From: Saprospiraceae bacterium
GTDB lineage: Bacteria; Bacteroidota; Bacteroidia; Chitinophagales; Saprospiraceae
Reading direction: 5' to 3'
Length of the DNA stretch: 5,581 nucleotides
Assembly (NCBI GenBank): GCA_014379065.1
Contig: JACMMM010000146.1
Location: 1-5,581 of the forward strand
The position numbers and the translations under genes were made by a program. This document shows positions 1 to 5,581 of the stretch, in pieces (position 1 is the first letter of the stretch; each line of letters starts with the position of its first letter). The notes under the pieces were generated by a model. It saw only the letters and a program-made list of their open reading frames with translations, was not told the DNA's origin and did no database searches.

Positions 1-838
1 CCGAAAGTTTAAAACTTTCGCGAAGTTGAAGTGCTCGAAAAATAACCGCCTGATCCGGTTCCCAAGAACTGCCCACTACAAGCACCTGACTTGAAGCCGC
101 ACCCACGAATGCCTTGACAATTTCATTCTCCGGGGCACTTTCCGCAATTTTCAAAACCCGGTCCACCCGTGTGTCGCCAGCAATGGTAAAATTTTGAATA
201 CCAACACTTTGGAGCAATTTTCCAGACGTTCCATTTTGCACAAAAATATGCGTGAAACAGCCCAGCATTTTGCGCCAAAAACCACCATATCCTTTAAAAA
301 ACGGCTGCGAAGGGCGGAACAAAGCAGAAACAAGCAGCGTCGGTATACCGCGTTTCTTGAGTTCAAAAAGGTAGTTTGCCCAGAACTCGTACTTGACAAA
401 AATAGCTATATCTGGCTGGATCAAATCGAGGAAGTCACGGGCGTTTCGGCGCGTATCGGCAGGGAGGTAACAGACCAGATCGGCGTGGGGGTAGTTTTTC
501 CGAACCTCGTAGCCGGAGGGAGAAAAGAAAGTCAGTACTATTTTCCAATCAGGGAATCGTTCGCGGAATGCTTCGATGACGGGGCGGCCTTGTTCGAATT
601 CGCCAAGGGAGGCAGCGTGAAGCCAGAGGACTTTTGACTTTTGACCGTTGACTTTTGACTTTTGACCGTTGACTGTTGACCGTTGACCGTTGACTGTTGA
701 CTTTTGACTTTTGACTTTTGACTTTTGACGCCAATCCTTACGGCCCTGCACCCAAAGTCGAGCCTTAGTGTTGAAAATGGCGGCCATTTGAATACCAAGG
801 GTGAATAACCTTATGGCAAATTCGTACATCAAAAGCAT
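1..838 (-). CDS. waaA: 3-deoxy-D-manno-octulosonic acid (Kdo) transferase, C-terminus cut by window edge
   Basis: GT30-family enzyme of the inner membrane that moves Kdo from CMP-Kdo onto the lipid A precursor in LPS synthesis. I translated 279 codons, open to the left edge; the family is usually about 410-430 residues, so roughly a third is missing. Visible: an N-terminal hydrophobic/amphipathic anchor (residues 1-22), the family start FNTKARLWVQGRK (22-34), the donor-site loop LHAASLGEFEQGRP (73-86) with the presumed catalytic Glu80, VLTFFSPSGYEVRK (101-114), CYLPADT (123-129), KYEFWANYL (149-157), AGDTRVDRV (220-228) and VVGSSWEPDQ (254-263). The start is ATG 838; ATG 829 (MYEFAIRL) is equally possible, and the frame is closed upstream by TGA at 901-899. 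No clear ribosome site is visible, as is normal in Bacteroidota. Odd point: residues 38-69, between the anchor and the catalytic domain, are encoded by a heptamer array. The gene lies 155 bp downstream of the barrel gene on the same strand. Confidence 0.95.
   Translation of the reverse strand, partial: MLLMYEFAIRLFTLGIQMAAIFNTKARLWVQGRKDWRQKSKVKSQKSTVNGQRSTVNGQKSKVNGQKSKVLWLHAASLGEFEQGRPVIEAFRERFPDWKIVLTFFSPSGYEVRKNYPHADLVCYLPADTRRNARDFLDLIQPDIAIFVKYEFWANYLFELKKRGIPTLLVSALFRPSQPFFKGYGGFWRKMLGCFTHIFVQNGTSGKLLQSVGIQNFTIAGDTRVDRVLKIAESAPENEIVKAFVGAASSQVLVVGSSWEPDQAVIFRALQLRESFKLS
632..729 (-). repeat. 14-unit heptanucleotide tandem array inside waaA
   Basis: Read on the minus strand, 14 contiguous 7-bp units run from 729 to 632, followed by a partial GTC (631-629). 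There are three unit types: GTCAAAA (8 copies: units 1-4, 10, 11, 13, 14), GTCAACG (4 copies: 6, 7, 9, 12) and GTCAACA (2 copies: 5, 8). Since 7 is not a multiple of 3, the array cycles through all reading phases every 21 bp. It is open in all three minus-strand frames and gives a Lys/Ser/Val/Gln/Asn-rich heptapeptide pattern (KSKVNGQ-like) at residues 38-69 of WaaA. On the plus strand every 21 bp contains a TGA stop in each frame. The tract replaces the linker between the membrane anchor and the catalytic domain. Confidence 0.97.
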
Positions 839-993
839 AAGATAGTCCACTTTTTGCGCGATGTTTGGGCCGCAATATTGCTCTTTTTGTTCCAACGCTC
901 AAGTTTGCCGCCATTGCTCCAAAGAAGGTCATGACGACGACGCAACCCATTGTAAATACTGTGGGTGGCTGCTACACGAATGACTATACATTT

Positions 994-1908
994 TCAATAG
1001 TAAATCTCCTCCGCATTCCCGGTATAAAACGGCAGCGTCCAAGCCAGTCGAACCCCAAAGCGCAGGTCTAGCCGTTTGCCTTCGAGTTTGCGCATTTCGG
1101 AAAAATCCCAATCGCGACGGGTTTCGGTGAAAGCTTGATTGAACTCAAAACCCAACATCCAACTTACATCACGTCCGTAGCCAAGGTGTTGCCAGCCCAC
1201 GAATTGTTGCAAGGCAGGCCCTCCGCAGAGTCGGTCATATCCCTTTTTGTATTCCCCTTTGATCTGTGCCACTGAGCGCGAATCATCAAGCACCCGAATG
1301 CTGTGTTGCGCCCAGCCACCGCCCAAAGTGAGGCGAAGGCCAGCGCGTTTGTCGCTGAAAGTCAGGAGTTTGCCAATGGTTGCGCCCAAGTACATCCCCC
1401 GCTCTTGTACGCGGGTGACCGCAATGTTGCGGTCGTTCCCAATGATGTCGCCAGCAGGAGTACGCAGGATGGAAAGCGGGTCTTCCTTGACTTTACTGCC
1501 AAAAAGAAAAGCGCCTTCCAAGCCAAAGGCCCAGTTTTTAGGGGTGATAAATTCTGTCCCTGCACCCAGTGAGCCGTTTACGCCAAAGCGATCCGCCAGA
1601 TCGCCCGCAGGCAAATGGCCCCCCAGCGCGAAATGCGCCAGCACTCCTTTACTTTTGCCGTCTCTGCCGGGCTTTTTTACTTCTGGAGCGGTCTGGGCAA
1701 AAAGCGTCGAAGCGAAAAAACTTAGGAAAAACGCGATCCGTCCTAGGATTTGAAACCGTAGGACGGGTTTCCACCGCTGGTCCGCCGCGCTTGGTGTTTT
1801 CACCAAGTACGTCTTTGACTGCGTGTAAAACTTGGATACTCTATATGTTGTGCGCTTGGTGAAAATACAGAGCGCGGCAAAAAACAATGGAAGTAGTTTC
1901 TGAAACAT
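994..1908 (-). CDS. Outer-membrane beta-barrel protein with displaced signal peptide
   Basis: A 304-residue protein from ATG 1908; an in-frame TTG at 1926 would add six residues. I recognise the mature part from memory as an uncharacterised outer-membrane barrel family of Bacteroidota; its function is unknown. Visible: glycine/aromatic-rich alternating strands such as LAHFALGGHLPAGDLADRFG (90-109), NWAFGLEGAFLFG (125-137), LRLTLGGGWAQHSIRV (191-206), the signature GEYKKGYDRL (218-227), SWMLGFEFNQAF (249-260) and the C-terminal LRFGVRLAWTLPFY (282-295) ending in EIYY. A good signal peptide core with cleavage site, IAFFLSFFASTLFA|QT, sits at 58-73 instead of near residue 20. It is preceded by another hydrophobic stretch (LLPLFFAALCIF, 5-16) and a polar leader (17-57). 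GTG 1803 or TTG 1806 would give a more ordinary signal peptide of about 36 residues and may be the true start. No terminator is visible before waaA. Confidence 0.85.
   Translation of the reverse strand: MFQKLLPLFFAALCIFTKRTTYRVSKFYTQSKTYLVKTPSAADQRWKPVLRFQILGRIAFFLSFFASTLFAQTAPEVKKPGRDGKSKGVLAHFALGGHLPAGDLADRFGVNGSLGAGTEFITPKNWAFGLEGAFLFGSKVKEDPLSILRTPAGDIIGNDRNIAVTRVQERGMYLGATIGKLLTFSDKRAGLRLTLGGGWAQHSIRVLDDSRSVAQIKGEYKKGYDRLCGGPALQQFVGWQHLGYGRDVSWMLGFEFNQAFTETRRDWDFSEMRKLEGKRLDLRFGVRLAWTLPFYTGNAEEIYY
1738..1865 (-). repeat. Palindrome-rich segment within the barrel-protein leader
   Basis: This segment encodes about residues 15-57 of the barrel precursor. It holds a perfect 8-bp inverted repeat, CCGTCCTA at 1738-1745 with TAGGACGG at 1759-1766 (13-nt loop), and a perfect 7-bp hairpin with a 4-nt loop, CTTGGTG 1790-1796 with CACCAAG 1801-1807. 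A further copy of GCGCTTGGTG lies at 1852-1861 (first copy 1787-1796). An 11-bp complementarity between 1797-1807 and 1855-1865 could replace the smaller hairpin. The density of palindromes in what should be a simple signal peptide region suggests a small repetitive element captured in frame. The encoded string TPSAADQRWKPVLR looks familiar to me from other Saprospirales-like proteins, but that is unverified recall. Element ends are not defined, and no target duplication was found. Confidence 0.5.
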
Positions 1909-1941
1909 TAGACTTTTAAATTTCAAAACATGGGTTTTCTT

Positions 1942-2045
1942 TTTTAAAACACTAAGGAACTAAGGGACACTAAGGCTATTCGCTCTAAAACTCCTCTTAT
2001 ACCCCTCTCAGCCTTAGTGCTTCTTAGTTCCTTAGTGTTTTAAAA
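1942..2045. repeat. 35-bp near-perfect inverted repeat between divergent genes
   Basis: The left arm (1942-1976) and right arm (2011-2045) are reverse complements at 32 of 35 positions. The outer 23 bp and inner 9 bp match perfectly around three adjacent mismatches, and the loop is 34 nt (1977-2010). Both ends are TTTTAAAA. Each arm holds several CTAAGG/CTTAG words (ACACTAAGGAACTAAG and its complement). It lies between the start of the barrel gene (1908, minus) and the dehydrogenase start (2071, plus), so it is upstream of both and cannot be an ordinary terminator for either. It could be a MITE/REP-like element or a shared regulatory structure; the sequence alone does not decide. No protein is encoded in it. 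Confidence 0.9.
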
Positions 2046-2070
2046 TAACCAATGTGGTAAGTGAAAAAAT

Positions 2071-3486
2071 ATGCGCAAAAGTAACGCCCTCCAGCCCATC
2101 TCCGCTGCCGTACTTACGGAATTGCGCGACATAGTGAGCGAAGCCTACCTTCTGACGGACGAAAGCGCCCTCCAAGACCACGGGCACGACGAAACGGAAG
2201 ACTTGATGTTCGTCCCACAAGCCGTATTGGAGCCTGCCAACACCAGGCAAATCAGCGAGATCATGCAAGTCTGTTCGCGTGAGCGAATCCCTGTGACCGT
2301 CCGCGGTGGCGGCTCTGGGCTTGCGGGCGGAGCTTTACCCACTCACGGCGGGCTGGTGATTTCCATGAAGCGTTTCGACCAGATTTTAAAGATTGACGAG
2401 CGGAATTTTCAAGTCACTGTTGAGCCGGGCGTGATTACCGAAACCCTGCAAAACACCTTGAAAGAGATGGGATTGTTCTACCCGCCCGATCCTTCTAGCC
2501 GGGGCTGGAGTTTTATCGGCGGCAACATAAGCACCAATGCTGGCGGTCCCAAAGCCGTGAAATACGGTGTGGTAAAGGATCATGTACTCAACCTCGAAGT
2601 GGTGCTGCCCAGTGGCGAAATTATCTGGACGGGCGCAAACACGCTAAAAAATTCCACAGGCTACAATCTCACCCAACTCATCGTGGGCAGTGAGGGCACG
2701 CTGGGTATCGTGACCAAAATCGTGCTAAAACTCCAACCCTACCCTACCCAAAATCTGCTAATGCTTGTGCCTTTCCGTTCGGCAGAAAGTGCGTGTAAAG
2801 CGGTGGCGGCCATATTTCAGTCGGGCGTGACCCCCAGCGCACTGGAATTTATGGAGCGCAACGCCATTGACTGGGCCGTACGCTATGTGGGCGAAACGCC
2901 TGTACCGATTCAAGAGGAAGACGCGGCGCATCTGCTCATTGAGGTGGATGGTTTTCACATGGACAGCTTGATAGCAGATTGTGAAACCATTACAACCGTC
3001 CTAGAAAGGTTTGACTGCGGGGAAATCTTTTTCGCCGACGACGACGCCACCAAAACGGCCCTCTGGAAACTACGCCGCAACGTGGCACACGCCGTAAAAC
3101 GCAATTCTATTTACAAAGAAGAAGACACCGTAGTGCCTCGCGCAGAACTCCCGCATTTGCTCCAAAAAGTAAAGGAGGTGGGCGCACGCTACGGTTTTGA
3201 ATCCGTCTGCTACGGACATGCAGGGGACGGCAACCTACACGTCAATATCCTGCGCGGAAACCTTTCCGAAACGGCCTGGCTGGAGGAAGTGCCCAAGGGT
3301 ATTCGCGAGATTTTCCAGTATGTAAAAAGTGTGGGAGGGACCTTGTCCGGGGAACACGGGATTGGGCTGGTACAGCGGCCTTATTTGGATATTGTGTTTT
3401 CTGAGGTGGAATTGAGGCTGATGCGGGAGATCAAGCGGGTTTTTGATCCGGGGGGGATATTGAATCCGGGGAAGGGGGTGGGGTGA
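2071..3486 (+). CDS. glcD: FAD-linked 2-hydroxyacid dehydrogenase, GlcD / D-lactate dehydrogenase type
   Basis: A 471-residue flavoenzyme of the VAO/PCMH superfamily that oxidises a D-2-hydroxyacid (glycolate, D-lactate or 2-hydroxyglutarate are the family substrates) to the 2-oxoacid. The FAD-binding half shows the PP-loop TVRGGGSGLAGGALP (76-90), GGNISTNAGGPKAVKYG (150-166) and IVGSEGTLGIVT (204-215). The C-terminal FAD-oxidase domain shows EDTVVPR (351-357), YGHAGDGNLHVNI (381-393) with the likely metal ligands His383 and His390, SGEHGIG (426-432) with Glu428, and FDPGGILNPGK (458-468). It is close to E. coli GlcD in length (about 499). There is no signal peptide. ATG 2071 fits the family start and has an A-rich, non-Shine-Dalgarno leader. 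No GlcE, GlcF or LldE/F partner is in the window, so the physiological acceptor and substrate are open; the symbol marks the family, not the substrate. The last 50 or so codons switch to G-rich usage. Confidence 0.93.
   Translation: MRKSNALQPISAAVLTELRDIVSEAYLLTDESALQDHGHDETEDLMFVPQAVLEPANTRQISEIMQVCSRERIPVTVRGGGSGLAGGALPTHGGLVISMKRFDQILKIDERNFQVTVEPGVITETLQNTLKEMGLFYPPDPSSRGWSFIGGNISTNAGGPKAVKYGVVKDHVLNLEVVLPSGEIIWTGANTLKNSTGYNLTQLIVGSEGTLGIVTKIVLKLQPYPTQNLLMLVPFRSAESACKAVAAIFQSGVTPSALEFMERNAIDWAVRYVGETPVPIQEEDAAHLLIEVDGFHMDSLIADCETITTVLERFDCGEIFFADDDATKTALWKLRRNVAHAVKRNSIYKEEDTVVPRAELPHLLQKVKEVGARYGFESVCYGHAGDGNLHVNILRGNLSETAWLEEVPKGIREIFQYVKSVGGTLSGEHGIGLVQRPYLDIVFSEVELRLMREIKRVFDPGGILNPGKGVG
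3450..3483 (+). other. Four-tract G-run at the 3' end of glcD (possible G-quadruplex)
   Basis: Four runs of at least four G lie on the sense strand: 3450-3456 (7 G), 3468-3471 (4 G), 3474-3478 (5 G) and 3480-3483 (4 G), separated by 11, 2 and 1 bases, and they abut the TGA stop at 3484-3486. The pattern fits a relaxed G-quadruplex rule; the first loop is longer than the strict 7-nt limit. It comes partly from near-exclusive GGG use for glycine in the last 50 codons (9 of 10). Structure formation is inference only. Confidence 0.45.
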
Positions 3487-3585
3487 GAAAGTGGATTTTT
3501 GACTTTGAATTTCACATCAATAGTTGCCGCGAAATGCTTTGTGCCATATCTTGTTCCACAAAATACACCCTTTTATCCTTATATT

Positions 3586-5581
3586 ATGTCTGACCTTGCC
3601 TTACAACGCATTGCTGAAAACAAAAAAACTAAAAAACCTTTTTTGGATCTTGGCAATTGTGGATTGACTGAAGTTCCAACTGATATTTTGAATCTTGACT
3701 GGGTTGAAAAGCTCTATTTCGGGAATCAAATAATTATAAATAAAAGCCAATGGGACAGATCATCAGGGGTAATCGACTACCACAAAGAAAACTATCCCCC
3801 AAACACTATTGCAATCTTTCCTGATTTTCTCCTCCGTTTAAAATCGTTAAATTGTTTGTCAATTGAATCATTAAATTTAATAAAGGATTTTTCACCTATT
3901 TCTAAGTTGTCAAATTTGCAAGTATTAAATTGCTCGAGCACGAGAATTGACGATTTGTCTCCCTTAAAAGAATTGAAAAATCTACGACAACTCAATGCTT
4001 CCGAAACTCTCATTAATGATTTGGCTCCCTTAAGAGGATTAAAAAGGCTGGAAAGACTAAATCTTTCACGAACGCGGATATTTGATTTGTCACCTTTGAG
4101 TGGTTTTAAAAACTTGCAGCAACTTGATATTTGCAACACACTGGTTTCGGATTTGTCACCAATTCTCTCTTTGATAAAAGCTGGGAGGCAAGTAATTTGG
4201 CATAGGAAATGGGATAATAAGGACAAACTAATCCATGTTCTAGATTGCCCAATCACAATTCCTCCTCGCGAGGTTGTAGAACGAGGAGAAAATGCTATAC
4301 TTCGCTATTTCGATGAACGGGAAAAAGTTGGTACTGACCAAATATACGAAGCGAAATTACTGCTTATCGGGGAAGGTGGTGCTGGCAAAACCACTCTTTG
4401 CCATAAACTCTTTGACCATTTATCCGAACTTCCTAAGGAAAAAGACAGTACTCGCGGTATCGATATTCGACCCTTGTATTTTGACTTGCCTGATGGCAAA
4501 CAATTTCGCATCAATGTCTGGGACTTTGCCGGGCAAGGCAAATATCAAGCAGCCCACAGTTTTTTTTACACCCACCGCTCATTATATGTCCTTGTTGACG
4601 ACACACGAACCTTGGATGAAAACGAAGCGTACCGAACTTTCTACTATCACTGGCTACAAACAGCTGAGTTGTTTGGTGGCAATAGCCCACTATTAGTGTT
4701 GCACAACCAAAAAGCAGACCGCGCTCGTACCGGTTTTAACCTTGGCACTTTTCAGGCCGAGTTTCCTTTTGTCAAAGAGCTTTTCTGTATCAATCTTGGA
4801 AGTAAAGACACCTCAGGAATTTTGGATTTGAAAAAACAAATCACACGGTGGGCGCAAAAACTTCCTCATATCGGCGACGTAGTGCCCAAGACTTGGGTGA
4901 AAGTCCGCGAGGACATCGAGACGGAGCGTCAAATGAATCCATATATTTCTGATCAACGCTATCGAGATATCTGCGCTATCCATGGCATTACAGATGAGCT
5001 GAAACAGTCTGACCTGAGCCACTATTTCCACGACTTGGGCATTTTCCTCCATTTTCAAGAAAACGCACTGCTACGTCGAGATATATTTTTGCAAAACCAA
5101 TGGGTTACCGATGCCGTGTATAAAATTCTGGACGATCCTGAAATTTCGGGAAAGCAGCGCGGGCGGTTTGACAAAACCGACCTTGCCCGACTCTGGGATG
5201 AGGGCTTTTATAGTAAACGCCGCGACGAATTGTTAGCATTAATGCTTCAATTTGAACTCTGCTACCAAGTGCAAGACACGGAAACCTATATTGCTCCGCA
5301 ACTGTTGCCGGGCGACATTCCGGTATACGATCTTGGCAAGGACATCCCACTACAACTAAAGTATGAGTATGGATTTATGCCAAAAGGTTTGCTCTACCGA
5401 CTTATTGTACGCATTCACAGGCTCATCGCAAAGGGACAATTAGCCGTATGGAATGGTGGAGCAGTGCTTGAGCGCCTCAACGCCAAAGCAGATATACTAG
5501 AATCACTCGATCGCAGGCAAATTTCTGTGAGGGTCACAGGCACCCGTGCCAAAGAGTTGGTTACTATCGTTGCAGAAAAAC
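3586..5581 (+). CDS. Roco-family protein: LRR - Roc GTPase - COR, C-terminus cut by window edge
   Basis: I translated 665 codons from ATG 3586 without a stop; the gene continues past the right edge. N-terminus: LRR-like cap (FLDLGNCGLTEVP, about 19-31), then about five leucine-rich repeats (86-196, 22-residue period, each with a D-[LF]-[SA]-P core). Roc GTPase: P-loop GEGGAGKTT (262-270), TRGIDI, switch II WDFAGQ (312-317) and an NQKAD base-recognition motif (374-378), a variant of NKxD that I have seen in bacterial Rocos. COR begins near 434 and includes a dimerisation-type segment around YHWL-downstream residues and FMPKGLLYRLIVRIHRLI. Roco proteins are GTP-regulated dimers in which the LRR is thought to sense a ligand; bacterial members often carry a C-terminal effector, which lies outside this window. 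It is cytoplasmic by inference, with no signal peptide or membrane segment. The 99-bp gap after glcD has no clear terminator; a poor Bacteroidota-like promoter (TTG 3524, TATCTTGT 3547) may be chance. Base composition is lower in GC than the neighbours, suggesting transfer. Confidence 0.95.
   Translation, partial: MSDLALQRIAENKKTKKPFLDLGNCGLTEVPTDILNLDWVEKLYFGNQIIINKSQWDRSSGVIDYHKENYPPNTIAIFPDFLLRLKSLNCLSIESLNLIKDFSPISKLSNLQVLNCSSTRIDDLSPLKELKNLRQLNASETLINDLAPLRGLKRLERLNLSRTRIFDLSPLSGFKNLQQLDICNTLVSDLSPILSLIKAGRQVIWHRKWDNKDKLIHVLDCPITIPPREVVERGENAILRYFDEREKVGTDQIYEAKLLLIGEGGAGKTTLCHKLFDHLSELPKEKDSTRGIDIRPLYFDLPDGKQFRINVWDFAGQGKYQAAHSFFYTHRSLYVLVDDTRTLDENEAYRTFYYHWLQTAELFGGNSPLLVLHNQKADRARTGFNLGTFQAEFPFVKELFCINLGSKDTSGILDLKKQITRWAQKLPHIGDVVPKTWVKVREDIETERQMNPYISDQRYRDICAIHGITDELKQSDLSHYFHDLGIFLHFQENALLRRDIFLQNQWVTDAVYKILDDPEISGKQRGRFDKTDLARLWDEGFYSKRRDELLALMLQFELCYQVQDTETYIAPQLLPGDIPVYDLGKDIPLQLKYEYGFMPKGLLYRLIVRIHRLIAKGQLAVWNGGAVLERLNAKADILESLDRRQISVRVTGTRAKELVTIVAEK
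3841..4173 (+). repeat. Imperfect 66-bp tandem repeats encoding the LRR array
   Basis: The units start with a [S/K]-[N/R]-L-x-x-L core at residues 109, 131, 153 and 175 (nt 3910, 3976, 4042 and 4108), exactly 66 bp apart. A more diverged unit lies 23 residues earlier (about residue 86). Each ends in a D-L-[SA]-P-[LI] turn. The units have diverged at the DNA level, so this is an old protein repeat rather than a recent expansion. This part of the gene is AT-rich (hand-counted 60-base lines range from 20% to about 42% GC). Confidence 0.85.

Noticed and set aside
194..637. Plus-strand 147-codon open frame
   Set aside because: It is antisense to waaA, whose motifs are unambiguous, and it ends at a TGA created by the heptamer array; the protein resembles nothing I know.
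632..729. CRISPR array
   Set aside because: The units are 7 bp and contiguous, with no spacers.
761..778. Word similar to the inverted-repeat arm (GCCTTAGTGTTGAAAA) inside waaA
   Set aside because: It encodes the conserved IFNTKA residues of the family, so the match is best explained by chance.
765..950. Minus-strand small frame (61 codons) in the gap before waaA with a hydrophobic start
   Set aside because: Most of it overlaps waaA in another frame, and the residues after the first 17 show no coding pattern. The gap (839-993) appears non-coding.
1247..1753. Plus-strand 168-codon open frame
   Set aside because: It lies wholly antisense to the barrel gene and has a Pro/Arg/Ser-rich composition typical of a shadow frame.
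1942..2045. Rho-independent or bidirectional terminator
   Set aside because: Both flanking genes start here and point away, and the 34-nt loop and AT-rich stem base are unlike intrinsic terminators.
3495..3507. Single TTTTTGACTTTG near the end of glcD as a remnant of the heptamer array
   Set aside because: Only one unit is present; too short to distinguish from chance.
3524..3554. Bacteroidota-type promoter (TTG, 20 bp, TATCTTGT) for the Roco gene
   Set aside because: It departs from TAnnTTTG at the -7 element, and comparable matches are expected by chance in AT-rich DNA.
3792..4256. Minus-strand 154-codon frame over the LRR region
   Set aside because: Its apparent internal repeats are the antisense shadow of the 66-bp LRR units.
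4292..4696. Plus-strand 134-codon frame overlapping the Roc domain
   Set aside because: A different frame from the clear P-loop and switch II motifs; no recognisable protein.

Overview
The window looks like chromosomal DNA from a member of the Bacteroidota, possibly a Saprospirales-type organism. This is inferred from the protein families: a Bacteroidota-style Kdo transferase with the 'FNTKARLWVQGRK' start, an outer-membrane barrel family I associate with this phylum (C-terminus EIYY), a signal cleavage site of the 'LFA|Q' type, and a bacterial LRR-Roc-COR protein. Weak or absent Shine-Dalgarno sites fit as well. No RNA gene, CRISPR array, transposase or integrase was seen.

Layout. Positions 1-838 (minus strand) hold the N-terminal two thirds of waaA/kdtA (Kdo transferase), which runs off the left edge. 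A 98-bp array of 14 heptamers (632-729) lies inside its coding sequence. After a 155-bp gap comes a second minus-strand gene (994-1908) for an outer-membrane beta-barrel protein. Its signal peptide sits about 55 residues further in than normal, behind a leader full of palindromes (about 1738-1865). The divergent intergenic region (1909-2070) is dominated by a 35-bp near-perfect inverted repeat (1942-1976 / 2011-2045). Positions 2071-3486 (plus strand) encode a GlcD-type FAD-linked 2-hydroxyacid dehydrogenase whose 3' end is strikingly G-rich. After 99 bp with no clear terminator, 3586-5581 (plus strand) holds the LRR, Roc GTPase and most of the COR region of a Roco protein. It runs off the right edge before any C-terminal effector domain.

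How the genes relate. The two minus-strand genes share an envelope theme: inner-membrane Kdo addition to lipid A, and an outer-membrane barrel. They could be co-transcribed, although the 155-bp gap leaves this open. The dehydrogenase has no electron-transfer partner gene in the window. The Roco gene looks like an accessory gene: its LRR part is far more AT-rich than the dehydrogenase next to it. The observations most worth following are the out-of-phase heptamer array inside waaA, the displaced signal peptide, the intergenic inverted repeat and the unseen C-terminus of the Roco protein.
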